12,919 nt of DNA, taken from positions 1-12,919 of the forward strand of contig JAJXZZ010000035.1 in assembly GCA_021779795.1 (NCBI GenBank), read 5' to 3'. This document shows positions 7,503-12,919 of the stretch, piece after piece. The notes under the pieces are model-generated. The model was given only the letters and a program-made list of their open reading frames with translations. It was not told the origin of the DNA and ran no database searches. Origin of the DNA: Acidobacteriota bacterium (GTDB lineage: Bacteria > Acidobacteriota > Vicinamibacteria > Vicinamibacterales > Fen-181). How positions within the stretch are numbered: the first letter of the stretch is position 1; each line of letters starts with the position of its first letter. Position numbers and translations under genes: made by a program.

Positions 7503-10280
7503 CTACTGCCGCCCGAGGATCGGCACGTCGGTCGCGCCGCCCCAGCCGGCGATCGTCATCACGTCCATCACGTACCACGTGCCGGTGGACGGCCGGTACA
7601 CCGCGACCTCCGCCTTGCCGTCGCCGTTGTAGTCGCCCGGCACCGGGATGTCGCCGATGCCGCCCCACTGCGCCGCCTGGTAGGTCGCGGTCGAGTAGCC
7701 GTCCTTCGACATCAGGCCGAACCAGTAGCCGTTCGACGGCCGGAACACCCCGATGTCCGTCTTCCCGTCGCCGTCGTAGTCGGCCTGCACCGGGATGTCG
7801 CCGTCCATCCCCCACTGCACGGTCATCAGCGTCGCGCCGGTCTGCGAGCTGCGGATCGTCCACATGCCGGTGGTCGGCGTGAACACCGCCAGGTCGGCCT
7901 TGCCGTCGCCGTCGTAGTCGCCCTGGGCCGGCTTGTCCCCGGGCGAGCCCCACACCGTGGTCTGCGTCGTGGTGAACCCGCTCGCGCTCGTCAGCACCGA
8001 CCACTGCGCCGTGGCCGGCGTGAACACGGCGACGTCGGTGATCCCGTCGCCGTCATAATCGGCCGGCACGGGCACGTCGCCCGTCGTTCCCAGCGACAGG
8101 ATCCGCCCGTCCTCGAGGATCCACTGGCCCGTCGTCGGGCGGTAGACCGCCCGCTCCTGCCGTCCCGTCCCCTGGTAGTCGCCGGGCACCGGCACGTCGC
8201 CGGCCTGGCCGAGCGTCACCGCCGTGGACGCGTGATACGCGAACGTCGATTCGAGCGTGTACCACGTCCCGTTGGACGGGGTGAACACCGTGACGTCGGC
8301 CAGGCCGTCGTGGTCGAAGTCCCCGGCTGTTTCGGGGATGGGCGTCGCCGGCAGCTTCGGCGTCTGGCCCACCGGGATGTCGCCGTCCTGGCCCCATGAC
8401 ACGCTGGTGGTCGCGCTCGTCGTGGGGTTGAGCGAGTACCAGAACCCGGTTGACGGGCGGAACACCACGAACTCCGTCCTGCCGTCGCCGTCCACGTCGA
8501 GCGGCACCGGCACGTCGCCGTCCATTCCCCACTGCGCCATCGGCCCGCCCGACACGTACCACCAGCCGGTCGCCGGCCGGTACACCGCCATCTCGGTCTT
8601 CCCGTCGCCGTTGTAGTCGGCCGCCACGGGGATGTCACCCCACATGCCCCACTGCACCGCGGGGCCGTTCATCACGTACCAGAACCCCGTCGTCGGCCGG
8701 AACACCGCGATGTCGGTCACCCCGTCGCCGTCGTAGTCGCCCGGGGTCGGGATGTCCCCGCGCATCCCCCAGTTGACCGAGCCGGCCTGGCCCTGGATGA
8801 ACCAGTCTCCGGTTGACGGCCGGAACACGGCCATCTCCGTCTTGCCGTCGCCGTTGTAGTCGCCCGGCACCGGCACGTCGCCCACCTGGCCGAACACGAC
8901 CGGCGACTGGCCCTGGACGATCCACTCGCTCGTCGAGGGACGGTAGACGGCCAGTTCCGCGTGCCCGTCGCCGTTGTAGTCGGCCACGACCGGGACGTCC
9001 CCGGGCTGCCCGAACGTGGTCGGCACCCAGTTGCCGTTGATCCACCACTGGCCGGTCGCCTCGCGGAAGACGACGATGCTCGAGATGCCGGTGCCCGTCA
9101 GGTCCACCGGGGCGAGGATCGACGGCTGCTGTTCGTACCCCGTGGTGATGGCGACCGGCGTCCACTGGTCCGTCGTCGTGCCGTCGCCGAGCTGGCCGTA
9201 GTCGTTCAGGCCCCACGACAGCACGCCGCCGGCGGTCGTCCACGCGCACGTGTGTCCCCAGCCTGCGGTGACGCCCGCCACGAGGCTGCCCAGCCCGTCG
9301 ATCGCCTTCGGGGTGTACTGGTATTCCTCCATCAGGCCGTCGCCGAGCTGGCCGAAGAAGTTGTAGCCCCAGCACAGCACCGTCGAGCTGGTCGTGACCG
9401 CGCAGGTGTGTCCCCAGCCGGGCGAGATCCTGGCGACGCCGCTGTCGAGGCCGGTGACCGGCGTCGGCGTGAACGCGTCGTTCGTCGTGCCGTCGCCGAG
9501 CTGCCCCATCTCGTTGTACCCCCAGCAGAGCGCGCCCCCCGCGGCGTTGATCGCGCAGGTGTGGTAGTAGCCGGCCTCGACGGCCGTCACGCCGGCGGCG
9601 AGCCCGGTCACCGGCACGGGCGTATACCGGTCGAGCGTCGTGCCGTCGCCGAGCTGGCCGTCGAAGTTGTAGCCCCAGCAGGCCACGCCGCCGCCGGTCG
9701 TCAGGGCGCAGGTGTGGAGGTTGCCGGCGGTGACCGCGGCCACGCCGCTGCCGAGGCCGCTGACCGGCGTCGGCGTCCACCGGTCGGTGGTCGTGCCGTC
9801 GCCGATCTCGCCCTGGGCGTTGAGCCCCCAGCAGACCACGCCGCCGGCCGCCGTCAGGGCGCAGGTGTGCCAGCCTCCGACCGCGATCGCCGTCACGCCG
9901 GTCTCGAGGCCGCTGACGGGCGTGGGCACCAGGCGGTTGGTCGTCGTGCCATCGCCGATCTGGCCGACCTCGTTGTCGCCCCAGCACAGCACGCCGCCGC
10001 CGGTCGTCAGCGCGCAGGCGTGCCGGCTGCCGACGCCGATGGCGGCGACGCCGCTCTCGAGCCCGCTGACCTGGCCTGGGGTCGATCGGTTCGTGGTCGT
10101 GCCGTCTCCGAGTTCGCCGTCCTCGTTGCCGCCCCAGCAGATCACGCGCCCGGCCGACGTCATGGCGCACGTGTGCAGGTAGCCGGCCGCCACGTTCGTC
10201 ACGATCTCTCCGGCCGTCGCGAGGGCGCCAACGCCCAGGCACCCGACAACGAGCCCCAGCCGAATCAACACACTCTTCAT
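7503..10280 (-). CDS. Secreted RCC1-repeat / FG-GAP-like repeat protein
   Basis: A 925-residue predicted extracytoplasmic protein. Residues 1-23 are a signal peptide (MKSVLIRLGL, then a hydrophobic core, ATAG). Residues about 24-380 hold seven RCC1-type repeats of 51 residues, the number that closes an RCC1 beta-propeller. Each has an HTCA-type strand (HACA in the second) and then CWG, giving Cys pairs exactly 10 residues apart (C38/C48, C89/C99, C140/C150, C191/C201, C242/C252, C293/C303); in the seventh, C345 faces Ser355. Residues about 388-925 hold twelve FG-GAP/VCBS-like units (GDVPVPGDYNGDG, then AVFRPSTGxW), ten of them with an intact DxDxDG calcium-binding loop. No sorting tag, enzyme motif or membrane helix is seen at the C-terminus, which ends shortly after the last repeat. 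The start is fixed by GGAGG 5 nt upstream; upstream in-frame codons lack signal-peptide character. Likely a surface or secreted binding or adhesion protein (inference). Confidence 0.9.
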   Translation of the reverse strand: MKSVLIRLGLVVGCLGVGALATAGEIVTNVAAGYLHTCAMTSAGRVICWGGNEDGELGDGTTTNRSTPGQVSGLESGVAAIGVGSRHACALTTGGGVLCWGDNEVGQIGDGTTTNRLVPTPVSGLETGVTAIAVGGWHTCALTAAGGVVCWGLNAQGEIGDGTTTDRWTPTPVSGLGSGVAAVTAGNLHTCALTTGGGVACWGYNFDGQLGDGTTLDRYTPVPVTGLAAGVTAVEAGYYHTCAINAAGGALCWGYNEMGQLGDGTTNDAFTPTPVTGLDSGVARISPGWGHTCAVTTSSTVLCWGYNFFGQLGDGLMEEYQYTPKAIDGLGSLVAGVTAGWGHTCAWTTAGGVLSWGLNDYGQLGDGTTTDQWTPVAITTGYEQQPSILAPVDLTGTGISSIVVFREATGQWWINGNWVPTTFGQPGDVPVVADYNGDGHAELAVYRPSTSEWIVQGQSPVVFGQVGDVPVPGDYNGDGKTEMAVFRPSTGDWFIQGQAGSVNWGMRGDIPTPGDYDGDGVTDIAVFRPTTGFWYVMNGPAVQWGMWGDIPVAADYNGDGKTEMAVYRPATGWWYVSGGPMAQWGMDGDVPVPLDVDGDGRTEFVVFRPSTGFWYSLNPTTSATTSVSWGQDGDIPVGQTPKLPATPIPETAGDFDHDGLADVTVFTPSNGTWYTLESTFAYHASTAVTLGQAGDVPVPGDYQGTGRQERAVYRPTTGQWILEDGRILSLGTTGDVPVPADYDGDGITDVAVFTPATAQWSVLTSASGFTTTQTTVWGSPGDKPAQGDYDGDGKADLAVFTPTTGMWTIRSSQTGATLMTVQWGMDGDIPVQADYDGDGKTDIGVFRPSNGYWFGLMSKDGYSTATYQAAQWGGIGDIPVPGDYNGDGKAEVAVYRPSTGTWYVMDVMTIAGWGGATDVPILGRQ
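7506..9119 (-). repeat. Twelve FG-GAP/VCBS-like coding repeats
   Basis: Units are about 40-48 codons. Units 1-6 and 7-12 are separated by a Pro/Thr-rich insert (roughly VGQTPKLPATPIPETAG), suggesting two sets of six. The calcium loop DxDxDG is intact in ten units and altered in unit 1 (DLTGTG) and unit 8 (DYQGTG), where the fifth-position Asp is Thr. Near-identical DNA words such as CCGTCGCCGTTGTAGTCG recur, so recombination or slippage between units is possible and short-read assemblies may collapse here. Confidence 0.85.
9141..10211 (-). repeat. Seven RCC1-type coding repeats, 51 codons each
   Basis: The first cysteine of each repeat falls at residues 38, 89, 140, 191, 242, 293 and 345, so the period is 51 codons except for one extra residue before the seventh. 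One 21-bp word is identical at 9174, 9483 and 9636, showing that similarity persists at DNA level. The regular period points to recent duplication or repeat homogenisation. Confidence 0.88.
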
Positions 10281-10285
10281 GACAC

Positions 10286-10290
10286 CCTCC
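10286..10290 (-). promoter_or_regulatory. Shine-Dalgarno site fixing the start of the RCC1/FG-GAP gene
   Basis: The minus strand reads GGAGG, then 5 nt, then the ATG at 10280-10278. This selects the signal-peptide start over a frame that stays open for another 126 codons upstream. Confidence 0.8.
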
Positions 10291-10384
10291 AACAACCAGC
10301 GCTCATCTATCCAGCATCCCGTCGACTTCGGGAACGGCCGTGCCTGACGATCCCGCCGGGCGACCCGCCTCTTGCTGCCGGCTT

Positions 10385-10419
10385 TGCAGCCCCCGGGGCA
10401 GGACAGACCACAGGCTGCA
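10385..10419 (-). promoter_or_regulatory. Inverted repeat with 7-bp arms, possible leader hairpin
   Basis: TGCAGCC at 10385-10391 pairs with GGCTGCA at 10413-10419 around a 21-nt loop that includes CCCCGGGG. On the minus strand it would sit about 105 nt upstream of the secreted repeat-protein start and so could be part of its 5' leader. Short GC-rich arms arise easily by chance in this genome. Confidence 0.3.
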
Positions 10420-10438
10420 CGCCCGGCCGGCGGCGATA

Positions 10439-10469
10439 GCGTATCATGAGGCGGCTCAGCTTGATACGC
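10439..10469. promoter_or_regulatory. Nested inverted repeat, possible operator
   Basis: Perfect 8-bp outer arms GCGTATCA (10439-10446) and TGATACGC (10462-10469) enclose a second dyad, TGAG-GCGG-CTCA (10447-10458), with GCT left over. The arms are the most A/T-rich DNA in the gap, unlike a GC-driven chance palindrome. The location between divergent genes fits a regulator-binding site, but it could also form an RNA hairpin. The regulator is unknown. Confidence 0.4.
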
Positions 10470-10615
10470 CGATCTGCCGGCGTGCCGGCCGGCGGCGGGC
10501 CGCGCCGGCCGCTGTCGGATCGTATCGACGCCCGGACGCGGGGCGAACAGTGGTGGACCGCGAGCGGCCACGTGGGAGAGACTGGGAAGGCGGGGGCCTG
10601 GTGAACGGCCCGGGC

Positions 10616-10621
10616 GAGGAG
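10616..10621 (+). promoter_or_regulatory. Shine-Dalgarno site for the S1-domain gene (GTG start)
   Basis: GAGGAG is followed by 6 nt and the GTG at 10628. This supports a GTG start, since no in-frame ATG with a ribosome site is nearby. Confidence 0.75.
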
Positions 10622-10627
10622 TGAAGC

Positions 10628-12067
10628 GTGACCGAACCGGATGAGGACTTTGCCGCATTGTTCGAGGCCTCGGCTCAGGCCAGGCGCCTCGAGAAAGGCG
10701 AGACGGTCGAGGGCACCATCGTCGCCATCGGCGAGGACGTGGCGTTCGTGGACGTCGGCGGCAAGGGCGAAGCCACGATGGACCTCGACGAGCTGAGGAA
10801 CGCCGACGGGGGCATCGAGGTCGCGGTCGGCGACCGGATCGACGCCGTCGTCGTCTCGACCGCCGGCGGGGTCACCCTGTCGCGGAGGCTGGGGCGGCGC
10901 GGGGCGACCGACCGGCAGATCGAGGATGCGTTTCACGCGCGGCTCCCGGTCGAAGGCCGGATCGAGCGGGCGGTCAAGGGCGGGTACGAGGTGCGCATCG
11001 GCAGGGAGCGGGCCTTCTGCCCGTTCTCTCAAGTCGGCTCGCCCGGCGCGGATTCCTCGACGCTCGAAGGGCAGGTGCTCGAGTTCCGCATCATCGAGTA
11101 CGGCGAAGGCGGCAGGAACCTGGTCGTCTCGCGGCGGGCCCTGGTCGAGGAAGAGCAGCAGGCCCGGGCGGCCGAAGTCAGGGAGGCGCTCGTGCCGGGC
11201 GCCGTGCTCACGGGGCGCGTGGCCTCGGTCCGCGACTTCGGCGCGTTCGTGGATCTCGGCGGCGGCGTGCAGGGGCTGCTCCACGTCTCCGAGATGAGCT
11301 GGGCGCGCGTGGCCGACCCGGCGGACCTGCTGACACCGGGGGACGAGATCACCGTGAAGGTCCTGCGCGTGGACGAGGACCGGAAGAGGGTCTCGCTCGG
11401 CCTGAAGCAGCTGACGCCCGACCCGTGGCAGAAGGTCGGCGAGACCTACGAGGTGGGGCAGTCGCGCGTGGGACGCGTCACCCGGGTGACCGACTTCGGC
11501 GCGTTCGTGGAACTCGAGCCGGGGATCGAGGCGCTCGCCCATGCCTCGACGTTCGCGCCGACCGGGACGGCCGGCGGCTGGTCGGCGTCGGTGACGCCGG
11601 GGACGATGGGCGTGTTCGAGATCCTGACCATCGACCTCGAGAAGAAGCGGATCGGCGTCGCGATGGTGATGAGGGGCGAGGCGCCCGCCGCCGGCGCCGC
11701 GGCGGCGCCGACGGCAGCGGGCATCGTGCCGGGCGCACGGCTCAAGGGGACGGTCGAACGGCACGAGCGCTTCGGCGTCTTCGTGTTCCTCGCCCCGGGC
11801 CGCACGGGCCTCATCCCGCTCCGCGAGACCGGCGTCGGCGAGGCGGAGGTGCGCAAGGCGTTCCCGGTTGGCGCCGAGGTCGAGGTCGTCGTGCTCGAGG
11901 CCGATCCGGCCTCCCGGCGCATCCGCCTGAGCGCGAAGGCCGTGAGGGACGCCGCCGAGGCCGACGAGGTGCGCGAGTACCAGGAGCGCGCGGGGGGCCC
12001 GACGCCGGGCGGCCTGGGGTCGCTGGCCGACAAGCTGCGCGGCGCGCTGGGCTCGCGGAAGGCGTAG
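10628..12067 (+). CDS. Five-S1-domain RNA-binding protein (ribosomal protein S1-like)
   Basis: A 479-residue cytoplasmic protein made of S1 (OB-fold) RNA-binding repeats at about 22-88, 105-171, 188-261, 272-348 and 366-438. The third is the most canonical (GRVASVRDFGAFVDLGGGVQ, then LLHVSEMSW) and the fourth keeps RVTDFGAFVELEPGIEALAH. The first two and the last are more diverged, and an Ala/Pro linker precedes the fifth. The C-terminus is a short charged and Gly-rich tail. Bacterial S1 usually has four to six such domains, and the six-domain form is about 550-570 residues. This could be the ribosomal S1 of the organism or a paralogue acting in translation or RNA decay; the sequence alone does not decide, so I give no symbol. 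No cmk gene, a common rpsA neighbour in proteobacteria, is adjacent. It starts with GTG behind a good GAGGAG site and is convergent with the PEGA gene. Confidence 0.88.
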   Translation: MTEPDEDFAALFEASAQARRLEKGETVEGTIVAIGEDVAFVDVGGKGEATMDLDELRNADGGIEVAVGDRIDAVVVSTAGGVTLSRRLGRRGATDRQIEDAFHARLPVEGRIERAVKGGYEVRIGRERAFCPFSQVGSPGADSSTLEGQVLEFRIIEYGEGGRNLVVSRRALVEEEQQARAAEVREALVPGAVLTGRVASVRDFGAFVDLGGGVQGLLHVSEMSWARVADPADLLTPGDEITVKVLRVDEDRKRVSLGLKQLTPDPWQKVGETYEVGQSRVGRVTRVTDFGAFVELEPGIEALAHASTFAPTGTAGGWSASVTPGTMGVFEILTIDLEKKRIGVAMVMRGEAPAAGAAAAPTAAGIVPGARLKGTVERHERFGVFVFLAPGRTGLIPLRETGVGEAEVRKAFPVGAEVEVVVLEADPASRRIRLSAKAVRDAAEADEVREYQERAGGPTPGGLGSLADKLRGALGSRKA

Positions 12068-12071
12068 CGGC

Positions 12072-12091
12072 CGCGGGGCAGGCGCCCCGCG
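12072..12091. terminator. GC hairpin between convergent genes, probable bidirectional terminator
   Basis: CGCGGGGC and GCCCCGCG form a perfect 8-bp stem with an AGGC loop, exactly filling the gap between the S1 gene stop (12065-12067) and the PEGA gene stop (12094-12092). Outer GTAG/CTAC bases within the two stop regions can pair further. No T-tract follows on either strand. Confidence 0.65.
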
Positions 12092-12898
12092 CTACCGCCC
12101 CGTCGCGCCCGTCACCTGCTGCCGCACCTTGTCCACGTCGCGGTGGAAGACGAACAGCGGGTCGGCGTTGGGCGCCCTGGTCGTGAAGTTGTACTGCCGG
12201 CCGCCGCGCTTCTTGATGACCAGGATCTTCTTCAGGTAATCCACCTTGAACGTCTCGATGTCCGCCCACTTCATCGAGAAAGCGTCGTTCCTGTTCGTCG
12301 TCTCGTAGCGGATCCCCTGCGGGTCGGCCACCAGCCGCCCCTCGCACGAGCCGAACGCGTGCTTGTGGACGACGTCCACGCTCGCGTTGAGCCGGATCTC
12401 CTTGAACCTGACCATCACGCTGGCCGCGCCCGGAGCCACCTCGATCGTGTCGGAGTAGCCGTCGTACCCTTCGGCCGAGACGTTCAGGTGGTGCGTGCCG
12501 GGGGTGACGTCGGTCGCCGTGGCCGGCGTGTTGCCGACGTACTTCCGGTCGAGGAAGACCATGGCGCCGGCCACGTCGCTGTCGATGTGCAGCTCGCCCG
12601 TCGTCGGCGCGGCCGGTGCGGCGGGCGCCGGCGCGGGCTCGGCCTTCTTCGCCGGGCGAGGCCTCGCGGGCCGGGGCGCTTCGGGTCTGGCCTCCGGCGT
12701 CGCCGGAGCCGGTTCCGTCCTCGGCGGGGGCGCCGGCGCGCTGGCCGCCGGCGCGCCGGGCGCCTCGTCGCGTCCGCGCAGCATCGGCACGACCCAGGCG
12801 GCGGCGATCGCCACGGCGGCCACCGCGATCGCGGCGATGATCAGCGTCCGGCGGCCGTGAGACGGCGGCTCGGGTGTCGGGTCCTGTTCCTCGAACAT
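12092..12898 (-). CDS. Membrane-anchored PEGA-domain protein with possible PH-like C-terminal domain
   Basis: A 268-residue protein. A short acidic/Pro N-terminus ending HGRR precedes one membrane helix at about 18-40, so the positive-inside rule puts the rest outside the cytoplasm. Residues about 45-100 are a long Ala/Pro/Glu/Arg linker, as if to reach through the periplasm or wall. Residues about 101-165 are a PEGA domain (GELHIDSDVAGAMVFLDRKY, then GNTPATATDVTPGTHHLNV, AEGYDGYSD). Residues about 185-263 (RLVADPQGIRYETTN, then FSMKWADIETFKVD, ILVIKK) resemble a small beta-rich PH/GRAM-like fold; that is a guess from pattern only. One cysteine, C185, is present. The minus-strand GGAG about 10 nt upstream of the ATG is a fair ribosome site. 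It is convergent with the S1 gene. PEGA domains are often cell-envelope binding modules; the ligand here is unknown. Confidence 0.8.
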   Translation of the reverse strand: MFEEQDPTPEPPSHGRRTLIIAAIAVAAVAIAAAWVVPMLRGRDEAPGAPAASAPAPPPRTEPAPATPEARPEAPRPARPRPAKKAEPAPAPAAPAAPTTGELHIDSDVAGAMVFLDRKYVGNTPATATDVTPGTHHLNVSAEGYDGYSDTIEVAPGAASVMVRFKEIRLNASVDVVHKHAFGSCEGRLVADPQGIRYETTNRNDAFSMKWADIETFKVDYLKKILVIKKRGGRQYNFTTRAPNADPLFVFHRDVDKVRQQVTGATGR

Positions 12899-12919
12899 CG
12901 CGGTCTCACTCCCACTCGA

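Larger units (their letters stand above)
10281..10627. other. 347-bp divergent intergenic region with inverted repeats
   Basis: This region separates the secreted repeat-protein gene (minus) from the S1-domain gene (plus). It contains both ribosome sites and two inverted repeats, listed separately. No clear -10/-35 pair is visible for either gene. Open frames crossing it lack ribosome sites and recognisable protein features, so I see no gene in it. Confidence 0.7.

Noticed and set aside
7503..10280. Separate genes for the RCC1 part and the FG-GAP part
   Set aside because: The frame is continuous through the junction near residue 380, with no stop, frameshift or second ribosome site seen.
10281..10425. 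Class I cyclic-di-GMP riboswitch
   Set aside because: Only GCAAAGCC and a weak GGGTCGCC match; the paired upstream GGGCAAACC-type half and the GNRA loop are missing. Kept only as an unspecified structured leader.
10340..10624. A 94-codon plus-strand open frame just before the S1-domain gene
   Set aside because: Arg/Ala/Pro-rich with no ribosome site or homology, and it runs through both inverted repeats. Best treated as non-coding.
10307..11764. A minus-strand open frame opposite the S1-domain gene
   Set aside because: No ribosome site or domains; the opposite strand encodes five recognisable S1 repeats with a good ribosome site.

Overview
This is a GC-rich (roughly 70% by eye) chromosomal window from a Gram-negative-type bacterium. 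Three features suggest Acidobacteriota, perhaps a Vicinamibacteria-like lineage: a DsbD with a CTNC thioredoxin motif, a hemerythrin/DUF438-type PAS sensor, and a secreted RCC1 plus FG-GAP-like repeat protein. That placement is inference from gene style; there is no rRNA or marker gene to prove it. No insertion sequence, phage gene, tRNA, rRNA or CRISPR array was seen.

The eight genes mostly alternate strand, so the intergenic regions are alternately divergent (promoter) and convergent (terminator) zones. From left to right: (1) the 5' part of an exported M42-type aminopeptidase homologue on the minus strand, whose visible metal and catalytic residues are mostly replaced; (2) divergent from it, a full-length DsbD-like thiol:disulfide reductase; (3) a gap holding eight exact-length heptamer repeats; (4) on the minus strand, a hemerythrin-PAS sensor; (5) divergent from that, a membrane hybrid histidine kinase (CHASE-like, PAS, PAS, HisKA, HATPase, REC), which overlaps by ATGA a small MTH1187-family thiamine-binding protein; (6) a perfect 30-bp palindrome separating it from a convergent, secreted 925-residue protein with seven RCC1 repeats followed by twelve FG-GAP/VCBS-like repeats; (7) a 347-bp divergent region with two inverted repeats; (8) a five-S1-domain RNA-binding protein; (9) a hairpin, then a convergent membrane-anchored PEGA protein with a possible PH-like C-terminal domain.

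Much of the window concerns the cell envelope and sensing. DsbD would deliver reducing power to periplasmic thiols. The RCC1 protein has one Cys pair per blade with strictly constant spacing, so it is a plausible oxidative-folding client, although nothing proves that this DsbD serves it. The hemerythrin-PAS protein (possible O2/NO/redox input) and the hybrid kinase share a 167-bp divergent region and may be co-regulated. No complete new defence or mobile system was recognised. The best leads are the M42 pseudo-peptidase, the architecture of the secreted double-repeat protein with its structured upstream region, and the hemerythrin/kinase pair.
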